A stretch of DNA of 64,000 nt from Streptomyces sp. 840.1. GTDB lineage: Bacteria; Actinomycetota; Actinomycetes; Streptomycetales; Streptomycetaceae. The notes beneath the pieces were generated by a model. That model was not told where the DNA came from and did not search any database. It saw nothing but the letters and a program-made list of their open reading frames with translations. Positions within the stretch are counted from its first letter, which is position 1. Every line of letters starts with the position of its first letter. Both the position numbers and the translations under genes were made by a program. The stretch lies in NCBI RefSeq assembly GCF_003751445.1, contig NZ_RJUU01000002.1, positions 124,001-188,000 on the forward strand, read 5' to 3'. Positions 56,328 through 64,000 of this stretch are shown here, piece after piece.

Positions 56328-57262
56328 CGATCAGTTACCTGGGGTCCGTAATTGATGGTCTGGTTGCCGTTCTGGACGGCGTTGACCACCCCTTTTCGAT
56401 CCGCCCTGTTGACCTGCCTCGGGCCCTGCGCAAGCGCAGGCGCATCATCGGCGGGCCCGGGTTCCTGCCCTGTGGCGCCGCTTATATCGTCGTCGCCTGG
56501 TAGAGCGGCGATGACAGCCATGGCAGCCGCTGCGGCATGTGCGGCTGCGATCTGCTGGCTACCGCGGGCATCGGCGGACGCCTTGGCGCCGTCCGCGCAG
56601 TCGCTGATGCCCCGGATCGTCAACACGTCGACCTTGCCGAGAACGGCTGCTGTCGCCAGCCCCGCGCTCTCCATCTCAACCGCCACTGCGTCGTTAAAGA
56701 CGTTGGTGAGGCGCTCCCGCAGTGGGGAGTTCATTGAGTTCAGGACGGTCTCACCGGCGGCGACGGGTTTGACGTGGACCTCAGGCAACCGGTCAGGCTG
56801 AAACGCGCCCGCACGCACCCTCTCCGTCCACGCCGTTCCGCGCAGGCTGTGCTTCGCGGCCTGCAGCAGGCCGTGCGAAGGCTCCCAGGCCGCTGGACGG
56901 GCGAACTCCGCGTCGGACGCCTGCTTCGATCCGTCGTAGGCGTAGATCTTGTCCGCGACCACGACATCACCGAGCCTGACATCCGGCTTCAGGCTGCCAG
57001 CTACCCCGACGAAGATGATCGCCCGAGGTGCGAAACGGGCCCTGGCCCGCTCAGCGAACGCCGCTGTCGCTCGGTTCCCCGGCCCCACCTCCGCGAGGAC
57101 AACCTGGTGACCCGAGCCCGTCACCTCTCCGGCTTCGAACCACGTCCCTTCATGGATCACCCTGCGCGGATCGACGAGATGCGCGCGCACGGCCTCGTAC
57201 TCCAGACCGATCGCCGTCAGTACAATGATCGGACCAGCAGGTCCGAACTCACCTGTGAGCAA
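56324..57262 (-). CDS. PNP/MTAN-type nucleosidase with C-terminal VNAVQNG tail (E)
   Basis: A 312-residue protein. I take TTG at 57262 as start because GGAGGG stands 7 bases before it; a TTG eight codons earlier (57286) lacks this site. Residues 10-260 are the nucleosidase fold: IIVLTAIGLEYEAVRAHL, IIFVGVAGSLKPDVRLGDVVVADK, VAVEMESAGLATAAVLG and TIRGISDCADGAKASA with the catalytic Asp. A disordered linker (DDDISGATGQEPGPADDAPALAQ) leads to KGVVNAVQNGNQTINYGPQ at the end. Effector domain plus terminal motif is the layout of effectors recruited by NLR-like proteins. Likely promoter-proximal gene of the operon. Confidence 0.88.
   Translation of the reverse strand: MLTGEFGPAGPIIVLTAIGLEYEAVRAHLVDPRRVIHEGTWFEAGEVTGSGHQVVLAEVGPGNRATAAFAERARARFAPRAIIFVGVAGSLKPDVRLGDVVVADKIYAYDGSKQASDAEFARPAAWEPSHGLLQAAKHSLRGTAWTERVRAGAFQPDRLPEVHVKPVAAGETVLNSMNSPLRERLTNVFNDAVAVEMESAGLATAAVLGKVDVLTIRGISDCADGAKASADARGSQQIAAAHAAAAAMAVIAALPGDDDISGATGQEPGPADDAPALAQGPRQVNRADRKGVVNAVQNGNQTINYGPQVTDR
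56345..56410 (-). repeat. Shared peptide-motif coding segment, nucleosidase E copy
   Basis: Encodes NRADRKGVVNAVQNG followed by NQTINYG near the C-terminus of nucleosidase E. This is the only copy at a C-terminus; the three others are N-terminal in the NTPases. Confidence 0.8.
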
Positions 57263-57443
57263 AGGACTTTCCCTCCGCGGCTGCAACGTCTCCCGAGCGT
57301 ACCGCTGCCCACTGACAGCCCGGTCTCGGTCGGGCGGGCCAAGTGCTGCCCCGTCGAGATAGTTGTCGCCTCCCTTTCATCGCCCGTCGACCGACACAGA
57401 GTTGGCGGTCGGCATCTTCACTCCCAGCAACGGGGAAACAGAC

Positions 57444-57983
57444 GTGGCAACGACCGAGGACATCACCGTCGGCAAGCTACTCCTGGCCGAGTACGACCGA
57501 GTGAAGGAGGAACAGAAGACTCGAATAGGGTTTCGGGACAATCTGCTCTACGTCACGCTGGCTGTGATGGTGACAGTGCTGATTGGCGCGGCCCAGACGA
57601 ACCAAGCCGCCATGCTGCTGGCACTACCTGCCGCCACCTCCATCCTCGGATGGACTTACCTGGCGAACGATCAGAAGATCAGCGCGATTGGCCGCTACGT
57701 CCGAAGCAACCTTGGGCCCCGCCTGGGTGAACTCGCTGGCCAACAAGAGAGCCCCTTCGGATGGGAAACAACCCACCGGTGCGACGGCCGTCGGAGGCAA
57801 CGCAAGATCATCCAGTGTGCTGTCGACCTCACTGCCTTCGGCGCGGTTCCACTGGCAGTCCTCGTCGCCTTCTGGATTTACGGAACTGGAGGGTTCCTGC
57901 CAGTCGCTGTCTCCGTTCTGGAGACCTTGGCGGTCGCTGTTCTGGCTACCCAGATTGTCCTCTACGCCGAGACTGAGTCGTAA
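57444..57983 (+). CDS. Four-helix membrane protein divergent to the STAND operon
   Basis: A 179-residue protein, GTG at 57444 with GGGGAAA 5 bases before it. The N-terminus is a charged helix (KLLLAEYDRVKEEQKTRIGFRDN) followed by two transmembrane segments (LLYVTLAVMVTVLIGAAQ and AAMLLALPAATSILGWTYLA), a basic loop (RCDGRRRQRK), and two more (LTAFGAVPLAVLVAFWIYG and VAVSVLETLAVAVLATQIVLYA). A charged helix before transmembrane pairs resembles membrane effectors of bacterial conflict systems in general layout, but I cannot place it in a family. It shares a 181-bp divergent promoter region with the nucleosidase E gene. Confidence 0.7.
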   Translation: MATTEDITVGKLLLAEYDRVKEEQKTRIGFRDNLLYVTLAVMVTVLIGAAQTNQAAMLLALPAATSILGWTYLANDQKISAIGRYVRSNLGPRLGELAGQQESPFGWETTHRCDGRRRQRKIIQCAVDLTAFGAVPLAVLVAFWIYGTGGFLPVAVSVLETLAVAVLATQIVLYAETES

Positions 57984-58280
57984 GCACAGCCCTCGGGTTG
58001 GCCTAGACCGCTTCCGGGTTTTACGGAGACTCTAGATCTGGGTTTTGGGGTGACCCTGGGGGCGGAACCAGACACCGGGCTTGGACTAATTTCGAGCAGT
58101 TTACGCAACGCCTGAAGCCAAATGACCAGCTCTCCTGCCACCACCTCACCCACGTCTCTTGGGCAGATGTGCGCCGGCCCGGTCACGTGGCACATTGGGA
58201 ATCGTTGCTTGCCTCGGTGGGGTGTCAGTGCTTCACCGTAAGGTGACGAGCGAGTACTGGAAGTGGTGGAGGGGATCCCA
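57984..58280. other. Intergenic region before the helicase-nuclease gene
   Basis: About 300 bases without a convincing gene. An open minus-strand frame crosses it, but it has no ribosome site or family similarity. The region is less GC-rich than the chromosome (for example ggttttggggtgaccc) and presumably holds the helicase promoter. I see no palindrome strong enough to call. Confidence 0.5.
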
Positions 58281-61200
58281 GTGGTACACGTGCAGCATCT
58301 TTCGGTCCGGGTGCCTTGGCACGACACAGGCTGGGAGGGCCGAATCTGCGCCGATCCACTAGGCAATGCGTCGTGCGTGCTACTGGAGAACATCGGGCGG
58401 CGGCGAAAGGACGAGCTGGAGGTCGAGTATGCGGGCCAGGCCTTCAGCGCGTTGCCGGACAGCTTGCCCGCGTGTGCCGGTGAGCGGGGCGGGTTTCTGA
58501 GCAGCAGAGATCATGTGCTGCGGACGTCCCACCCCTACAACCATGCCCTCAAGACGCTCAAGGGTGCGTCCGTTCCGTTGCCCGCGTGGTCTGTCCACGG
58601 CATCCCGTTTCGCTGGCTCAACCGGGCGATGCTTCTGGACGGTGTCATGGAGCAGCAGCCGGTGGACGGCTACAGCTCGGAGGCGGAGGAGCATGCGATC
58701 TCCGCGCTGGGCTTCGAACCTCCGTGGGTCCTTCACGGGGACAACCAGAAGGCCGTCATCGACACGTTCTTCCAGGACGTCGTCGAGGGGCAGTCGCTGG
58801 TCTTCTTCTATCTCAAGCACGCTCCGTTCGAGGACCATCCTCGTCGAATCCTCGTCGGTGCCGCGTTGGTCGCCTCGGTCACGCCGCCCGGCCGGTGGCC
58901 GGCTGAGGGTCCCACCCCGTTCCCCAATCACATGTGGGAGACGGTGGTACGGCACACGCTGCGGTCGGACGGCAATGGAGGCATCCTGCTGCCGATGCAA
59001 GCCCTGGCGCAGATCGCCGCTGATGGTACTGATGTCTCGCGCGCCCTGGCGCAGGCCCCGGAGACGTGCTGGGAGTTCTCGTACGGAACCGAGCACGTGC
59101 CGTCAGACACAGCAGTCGCCTCGCTGATGGAACTCAAGCGTGCCGCCGAAGCTGCCATCAACCTGGGCTGTGAGCTGCCGCAGCGGTCCTTCGACTGGCT
59201 CGACGAGCAGTTGCGCCATGCCTGGCTCCGCCGCGGTACCGCCCCTGGTCTGCCCGCGGTGCTGAGCCTCCTCGGTGTGACTCACCCCACGTTCGCGGCC
59301 CGGGAGGTGACGTCTGCCGTCAGCGACAGGAAGGACCCCTGGCCCGTACTGGAACGGGCGCTGCAAGGACGCGGCGGTCCGGCCTCGGTCATGGCGCTGG
59401 CCACGCCCACCCGCCAGAAGGTATGGGCCGCGCTTGGACACGATCAACGCCAGGCTCTGAGGCTGTTGGCCCGCTTTGACCTGACTGCAGACCAAGTGCG
59501 CCTGGTATGTGAGCAGAAGACCACGATGCCATTGTCCGTGGAGGAGCTGCGCGCGGACCCGTACACCCTGGTGACCTGCACGGTGGACGACGCGGATCCG
59601 ATCCGCTTCGAAGCCGTGGACCGGGGCTGTTTCCCCGACCTGCAGCTGACGGACCGGCATCCGCTGCCGATCTCGGAGCCGCTCACGGATCCCGACGACA
59701 AGCGGCGCCTCGAAGCTGCAATGGCGACAGTGCTGCTGCGCGCCCAGGCAGAGGGGCACACTCTGCTGCCGCTTGAAGAGATGCTGGAGGGTCTGGAGAG
59801 GCTGAGCTCCGTCAGGCCATTGCGCCCCAGCCAAACGGTTTTGGCAGCTCACCAGTTGCGTGCCGAGGACCTGGACGACGACTTGAACTTCAACTGGCCG
59901 CAGTTGTGCCGGACGCACGTCGCCGATGGTACGGCGGCCTACAAGCTGCGTTCCGCGCTGTGGCGCAAGCATGCAATTCGAGAGGTCATCGACCAGCTCC
60001 GCTCCGCGGCCCGGCATACGGCGCCGAAGGATCTCGCGGCCACCCTGGATTCCGTGCTCGACGAGCAAGGTGAGATCGCTGAGGCCGACCGCGTCGACGA
60101 GGCCCAGGCGCGGCAGGAGAAGGCCGCGGCCTTGCGTGAGATGTACGAGAGCCGGTTCACCGTGCTCAACGGTCCGGCGGGCACAGGCAAGACCATGCTG
60201 GTCAAGGCACTGGTACGACGGCCGGAGGTGCTGTCGGAGGGAGTGCTGCTACTCGCTCCGACGGGCAAGGCACGGGTCCAGTTACAGAACAAGGTCGGCC
60301 ATCAGGCCCAGACGCTCGCGCAGTTCCTGAGCAAGTCAGGCCGCTATGAAGGCGACACCGCCCGGTACGTGATCACGGGCCGCCTACCCCGCGAGCGCCA
60401 GTACGGCACAGTAGTCATCGACGAGGCCTCGATGCTCACGGAGGACATGCTCGCCGCATTGCTCGACGCCTTGGAACCTCGACAGCGCCTGATTCTGGTC
60501 GGTGATCCGCGCCAGCTACCGCCCATCGGCGCGGGCCGTCCTTTCGTTGACCTTGAACGCTCAGCACGGCAAAGCCCCAGCGCCTCATGGCCGCGCGTCG
60601 CTCCGGGATGGGCCGAACTCACGGTGCTGCGCCGACAGCGCGAGCTGGGCGATGTCCGCCACGACCTCATGCTGGCGCGCTGGTACAGCGGTGACGAGCG
60701 CGGGCCGGGCAGCGACGAAATCTGGCAACGTCTCCGCCAAGGCGAGAACATGCCCACGCTCCGCGCAGTTCCTTGGAACGGCCGGACAGCCGCGCAGGTG
60801 GTCGATGACGTGCTGAGAGAAGAGTTCGGCGTGGTGGACGACGCCTACGGCCTGAGCTTCGCGATCTCATACGGGGCGGGAAGAACGCAGCGCGGAGCCA
60901 GAACGTACCCGGACTTCTCCAAGGCCGCAGCTCAGTGCGGCACTTGGCAGATCCTCAGCCCTGTTCGCGGGACGGCACACGGGACCGTGGAACTCAATCG
61001 CCACCTCAAGCGGGACTACCGCGGTGCCTCCCTCGAGAATGCGCTGAGGAAGGGCTGGGATCGCAAGGTGCCCAAGCCGCTGGGTGCGGAGCAGATCGTG
61101 CTCGGCGACAAGGTCGTCCATACCCGCAACGGCACGCTCTCCGCTTGGTCGCAGACCGAGAGCCGGGCAGCGAAGGGCTATGTCGCCAACGGCGAACTCG

Positions 61201-62072
61201 GCGTGGTCACCGGTCAGGTAAAGACCCCGCGTATGAAGAGGCCGCCATGGATTACAGAGGTCGAATTCTCGTCCCAGCTCGGATTGCGTTACAAGTACGG
61301 GCGCATCGGCGGCGAAGACGACGTGCCCCTGGAGCTAGCGTGGGCTCTTACCGTGCACAAAAGTCAGGGCAGCGAGTTCGACACCGTCATCGTTGTTCTG
61401 CCCGCGACGGGCCGCAGCATCTCGCGGGAGCTGCTGTACACCGCCCTCACCCGCCAGACCAAGAGAGTGGTCCTCTGCCATGAAGGGCCGCTCGACGACC
61501 TCATCGAACTGACACGGGCCACCGGATCCGACACCGCCCGCCGGTTCACCGACCTCATCGACACACCGGACCCACGCGCGGTGATGACACCGAGCGGCGC
61601 CGATTGCGGACGGGTCGACGCGCGGCTCGTCCACGTAGCGGTCAACGGCGTCATGGTACGAAGCAAGAACGAAGTCATCGTCGCAGGCATCCTCGCACAA
61701 CTCGCCCCTGGAGGCTGGGTGTACGAGCAACCCTTCAAGGGAAACGATGGCCGCACAGTACTGCCGGACTTCACTATCACGCCGCTGTCCGGGCCTCCCA
61801 TCTACTGGGAACACCTCGGCATGCTCGACAACCCCGAGTACGCCGCCAGGTGGCAGCAGCGCCTGAAGTGGTACGCGCAGCAGGGCGTCCTCCCCGAAGA
61901 AGACGGTGGTGGCCCCAACGGCATCCTGGTCTGGACGAGCGACGAGCACGGCGTGAACGAACCGGAGTGGCGGGCACTCGCCCAACGTGTCATCGGTGCC
62001 GCAGCTATCCGCCGAGCCCGGCCTGCGCCCTCGAAGAAGACGGCCGCGCGTCCCCGCCCCGAGCGTCCTTGA
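58281..62072 (+). CDS. RecD-like SF1 helicase fused to a PD-(D/E)XK-type nuclease
   Basis: A 1263-residue protein. I take GTG at 58281 as start (VVHVQHLSVRVPWHDTGWEG) because GGAGGGG stands before it. Residues 1-600 are an unrecognised N-terminal region with few paired cysteines. The helicase core has Walker A NGPAGTGKTMLV (about 631), LAPTGKARVQL, Walker B VVIDEASML (about 712), LVGDPRQLPPIG (motif III), HKSQGSEFDTVIVVLP (motif V) and LYTALTRQTKRVV (motif VI). The C-terminal 200 residues carry SKNEVIVAGIL, LPDFTI, YWEHLG and RLKWY, placing E, D, E and K as in PD-(D/E)XK nucleases. Very likely a DNA-degrading or processing defence enzyme. Confidence 0.85.
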   Translation: MVHVQHLSVRVPWHDTGWEGRICADPLGNASCVLLENIGRRRKDELEVEYAGQAFSALPDSLPACAGERGGFLSSRDHVLRTSHPYNHALKTLKGASVPLPAWSVHGIPFRWLNRAMLLDGVMEQQPVDGYSSEAEEHAISALGFEPPWVLHGDNQKAVIDTFFQDVVEGQSLVFFYLKHAPFEDHPRRILVGAALVASVTPPGRWPAEGPTPFPNHMWETVVRHTLRSDGNGGILLPMQALAQIAADGTDVSRALAQAPETCWEFSYGTEHVPSDTAVASLMELKRAAEAAINLGCELPQRSFDWLDEQLRHAWLRRGTAPGLPAVLSLLGVTHPTFAAREVTSAVSDRKDPWPVLERALQGRGGPASVMALATPTRQKVWAALGHDQRQALRLLARFDLTADQVRLVCEQKTTMPLSVEELRADPYTLVTCTVDDADPIRFEAVDRGCFPDLQLTDRHPLPISEPLTDPDDKRRLEAAMATVLLRAQAEGHTLLPLEEMLEGLERLSSVRPLRPSQTVLAAHQLRAEDLDDDLNFNWPQLCRTHVADGTAAYKLRSALWRKHAIREVIDQLRSAARHTAPKDLAATLDSVLDEQGEIAEADRVDEAQARQEKAAALREMYESRFTVLNGPAGTGKTMLVKALVRRPEVLSEGVLLLAPTGKARVQLQNKVGHQAQTLAQFLSKSGRYEGDTARYVITGRLPRERQYGTVVIDEASMLTEDMLAALLDALEPRQRLILVGDPRQLPPIGAGRPFVDLERSARQSPSASWPRVAPGWAELTVLRRQRELGDVRHDLMLARWYSGDERGPGSDEIWQRLRQGENMPTLRAVPWNGRTAAQVVDDVLREEFGVVDDAYGLSFAISYGAGRTQRGARTYPDFSKAAAQCGTWQILSPVRGTAHGTVELNRHLKRDYRGASLENALRKGWDRKVPKPLGAEQIVLGDKVVHTRNGTLSAWSQTESRAAKGYVANGELGVVTGQVKTPRMKRPPWITEVEFSSQLGLRYKYGRIGGEDDVPLELAWALTVHKSQGSEFDTVIVVLPATGRSISRELLYTALTRQTKRVVLCHEGPLDDLIELTRATGSDTARRFTDLIDTPDPRAVMTPSGADCGRVDARLVHVAVNGVMVRSKNEVIVAGILAQLAPGGWVYEQPFKGNDGRTVLPDFTITPLSGPPIYWEHLGMLDNPEYAARWQQRLKWYAQQGVLPEEDGGGPNGILVWTSDEHGVNEPEWRALAQRVIGAAAIRRARPAPSKKTAARPRPERP

Positions 62073-62088
62073 CTTGCCGGCCCATCAT

Positions 62089-62122
62089 GAACTGCCCAGG
62101 TTCCACGGAACCCGGGCAGTTC
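62089..62122 (+). terminator. Hairpin terminator after the helicase gene
   Basis: Sixteen-base arms (62089-62104 and 62107-62122, one mismatch) with a 2-base loop start 16 bases after the helicase stop. The right arm is followed by tcatcgggg, so no T-tract. Confidence 0.75.
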
Positions 62123-62894
62123 TCATCGGGGTATCTGGTGGGTGGGGTCGCTGTTGCAGGCTTCTGTTCTGATCGTGACCAGACAGTAGAGATCCCGCGC
62201 GGCGCATTTCCATCGTCTCGATAGCCCACAAGAGCTCCTTCGGAAATATTCCACGCTTCACCCAGAGGCAATCCCTCTCGTCAACATGCCGACGGCTGCC
62301 GCCATAGCCTGCGGCGGATAGCGGAGACGGGGATTGCACGCTCGAAGGGCCGAGTGAAGCAGCGCTCTGAGGTTCGCCTCGGTGAGGCTGCTCATGGGCT
62401 TCCACCCCGCCGCAGGCCGAAGTCACGGCGGAAGAGATGGCCCGCGCGGAGGACTGGTGCAAACGAAGTTCGCCACCGAGGATTGGATCGCACGCGTGCC
62501 GTGGCCTACTCGCCTGCCCATGATCACGTCGGCTCGTGGTGTCTTCCCTGACCGACCTTCGCCGCCCCTGACCACCTCAACGGCATTCCGGGACACAAGG
62601 CCGATCCGAGCCGGCGTTACTCGCCCGAGCAGACCTTTCCAGAACAGTGAGGCTTCGTTTCGTCTCTGCAAGAGAGTCGCCGCAATGGAATCGTCTGTGC
62701 AGCGGGACAGCAGGCCCAGCGTCCGGAGAAGAAAGCCGACCGCACAATTCACAGGCAGCGGTCATCGCAGTATCCGTGCCGCCTGTGGGCTGCCCAGGCG
62801 CGGATTACATTCACCGAATTGAGGTCAGAGATGAAACTCACGTCGATCCAGGACACGAGTGGCCGGTTAAGCGGCCGCATGTCAGGATCGGACC
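62123..62894. other. Long region without a convincing gene
   Basis: About 770 bases with lower GC than the core genome and no coding frame with good codon bias, signal or family similarity. Open frames on both strands (such as a 109-residue minus frame at 62423-62752) look like chance or decayed sequence. A small ORF at 62258-62395 is listed separately. Possibly the scar of a lost mobile element, but no transposase, att site or terminal repeat was recognised. Confidence 0.5.
62258..62395 (-). CDS. Possible small protein, 45 aa
   Basis: A minus-strand ORF reading MSSLTEANLRALLHSALRA and onward with an ordered, partly amphipathic sequence and a weak GGAAG before its ATG. It is in a region otherwise empty. 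No family is recognised and it may be a remnant of a larger gene. Confidence 0.25.
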   Translation of the reverse strand: MSSLTEANLRALLHSALRACNPRLRYPPQAMAAAVGMLTRGIASG

Positions 62895-63404
62895 GTGCCT
62901 GTTTTCCTGGACGCTGCCGAGAGTTCGGGGCGCCCTGCCGTGGTGCCGTCCCCCAGGATGCGGCGGGTGGTGTTCGTTGCGTTGCTGAGCTCGGACGGGC
63001 GGCTTGCCCTGGTGGCAGACGACCTGCCTGGAGCTGTTCCCCGATGGGCGCTCCCGTCAGGATCCGTCCGAGCCACAGAGCCCTACCGTGAGGCGGCAGT
63101 GCGTGTCCTCCGCGATGCAGTCGGCGCGGTGCCGGCCCGCGGGGGCACCGTAGAAGGATGCCGCTGGGCTCAGGTGCCTGTGCCCGTAGGCTGGAGCCGT
63201 CGAGAGGCGCACGTGTTCATCTTTCGTCTCGCTGCGGCTGGTGATCCGCCGGACCGTCTGTCGTGGAGGGGAGCGACACGCTGGGCGGGGCCTGAGCAGT
63301 GGCAGGAGTTGTGCACACGGTGCGATCTGCCAGATGTGGATGTGCTGTTGACGGGATACCTGGAGGGGTGGATCCCGGACGGGCGGATCACGTTAGGGCC
63401 TTGA
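62895..63404 (+). CDS. Nudix-fold protein with degenerate Nudix box
   Basis: A 169-residue protein starting GTG at 62895 (AGGA upstream). The strand/helix order RRVVFVALLSSDGRLALVADDLPGAVPRWALPSGSV then RATEPYREAAVRVLRDAVGAV is Nudix-like, but the box reads RV and RD where RE and EE are required. The metal-binding glutamates are therefore missing. It is likely to bind rather than hydrolyse a nucleotide, or to be non-catalytic. It is convergent to the IclR gene. Not linked to the upstream island by operon structure. Confidence 0.75.
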   Translation: MPVFLDAAESSGRPAVVPSPRMRRVVFVALLSSDGRLALVADDLPGAVPRWALPSGSVRATEPYREAAVRVLRDAVGAVPARGGTVEGCRWAQVPVPVGWSRREAHVFIFRLAAAGDPPDRLSWRGATRWAGPEQWQELCTRCDLPDVDVLLTGYLEGWIPDGRITLGP

Positions 63405-63428
63405 GTCCCGGCACCTCGACACCCGCTG

Positions 63429-64000
63429 TCACTCTGCCCTGGCGATCGTGGTGGCGGTCTCCTGCAGGGCTGTGGCAACCGCTGGCATGTCCTGTTCACG
63501 CAGACGTACGGCGGGTGCGTACACGGAGATCGCGGCGAGCGGTTCCCCGATGCGATTGCGGATGGCCACGCCGACGCCGTGCAGGTCGTGTGCACTTTCC
63601 TCGAGGTCTGCCGCCCATCCCCGGACTCTGACTTCCTCCAACTCCACCTCAAGCAGCGGCCACTCAGTGATGCTTCCTGCCGCCGCGGCAGGGAGCGCGG
63701 CCGGGAGCGTCGCGCGTATATCTGCCGGGTCGCGCAGTGCGAGCAGGGCCTTGCCCGCCGCTGTGACGTGGGCGGGGAACTCCTGTCCGAGCGGAACGCT
63801 GACGCGCAGGACATGCCGGCACTCGACTCCGTCGAGTAGTCGGACGACGGCCGCATCCAGGGAGTACAGGCACACCGTCTCCTGCAGCTTCTCGGAGAGC
63901 TCCTCCAGGGGTCTGCGCGCCTGTCGCCGGACGTCCAACTGGGCGATCGCGGCCAGTCCCATGCGTACGAGCTGCGGCCCCGCCGAGTATCCGTGCTGGC
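63429..64000 (-). CDS. IclR-family regulator, C-terminal part (continues past the window)
   Basis: The minus-strand frame is open to base 64000. It reads HGYSAGPQLVRMGLAAIAQLDVRRQARRPLEELSEKLQETVCLY, then the effector domain with VSVPLGQEFPAHVTAAGKALLA, LHGVGVAIRNRIGEPLAAISVYAPAVRL and a short end. This is the IclR ligand domain (about 190 residues seen); the winged-helix N-terminus lies outside. The GPQLVRMG box marks the end of the missing DNA-binding region. Targets are not visible. Confidence 0.9.
   Translation of the reverse strand, partial: QHGYSAGPQLVRMGLAAIAQLDVRRQARRPLEELSEKLQETVCLYSLDAAVVRLLDGVECRHVLRVSVPLGQEFPAHVTAAGKALLALRDPADIRATLPAALPAAAAGSITEWPLLEVELEEVRVRGWAADLEESAHDLHGVGVAIRNRIGEPLAAISVYAPAVRLREQDMPAVATALQETATTIARAE

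Noticed and set aside
56345..56410. Assigning the VNAVQNG motif to a named BASS family
   Set aside because: The overall pattern fits but I cannot recall a numbered family with this core, so it is left unnamed.
57962..58393. Minus-strand frame overlapping the start of the helicase gene
   Set aside because: It runs into a good plus-strand gene with a good ribosome site and has low-complexity Ser/Thr/Arg composition.
62423..62752. Minus-strand frame of 109 codons in the empty region after the helicase
   Set aside because: No start signal, no recognisable family, and codon use does not rise above chance for the region.

Overview
The window reads as chromosome of a high-GC actinomycete, most like Streptomyces. 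The codons end mostly in G or C, GTG and even TTG starts are common, there is a mycothiol-dependent formaldehyde dehydrogenase, and TetR, LysR, GntR, MerR and IclR regulators alternate with catabolic and secreted enzymes. I found no tRNA, rRNA, CRISPR array or complete insertion sequence.

Positions 1-11,600 hold the end of a YiaA/B membrane protein, a TetR regulator with a MaoC hydratase and SoxR, a secreted penicillin-acylase-type hydrolase facing a secreted NamZ-type muramidase, then an SDR / acyl-CoA ligase / TetR operon and a LysR gene. A 16-bp operator-like sequence occurs before the first TetR gene and again between maoC and soxR. An 18-bp operator-like sequence occurs before the SDR-ligase-TetR operon and, inverted, before a kinase/acyl-CoA dehydrogenase pair 11 kb away. 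These repeats suggest two small TetR regulons for acyl-CoA metabolism.

Positions 11,600-42,700 are ordinary accessory metabolism: a 1571-residue HEAT-repeat protein, the ACAD10/11-like kinase plus dehydrogenase pair, glucarate dehydratase, a decayed F420-type reductase, quinone reductase, two DUF202 proteins, Nudix, SDR and TetR genes, a DMT transporter, an FAD dehydrogenase, a FUSC-type transporter, an ASCH protein, a molybdopterin/cytochrome b pair, a gluconate kinase/permease/GntR locus whose permease gene ends at a 175-bp MITE-like element, the mycothiol formaldehyde pathway, an RluA pseudouridine synthase, two paralogous anchored proteins, a LacZ beta-galactosidase and a dienelactone hydrolase.

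Positions 42,700-62,100 form the most interesting part, a probable conflict or immunity island with visibly lower GC and codon bias in places. Six minus-strand genes, probably one operon ending at a strong intrinsic terminator, encode a purine-nucleoside-phosphorylase/MTAN-type nucleosidase, a 1425-residue STAND-like NTPase overlapping it, a second and longer nucleosidase, two more large P-loop NTPases (1170 and 1254 residues) and a translationally coupled 57-residue Cys-rich protein. The three NTPases carry near their N-termini, and the first nucleosidase at its extreme C-terminus, the same short Gly/Asn/Gln/Val-rich motif with core VNAVQNG. That arrangement, a motif on a sensor NTPase and on its neighbouring effector, is the logic of bacterial NLR/amyloid-signalling (BASS-type) systems. 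A membrane protein and a RecD-like helicase fused to a PD-(D/E)XK-type nuclease are encoded divergently. After about 770 bp without a convincing gene, a degenerate Nudix protein and a truncated IclR regulator end the window.
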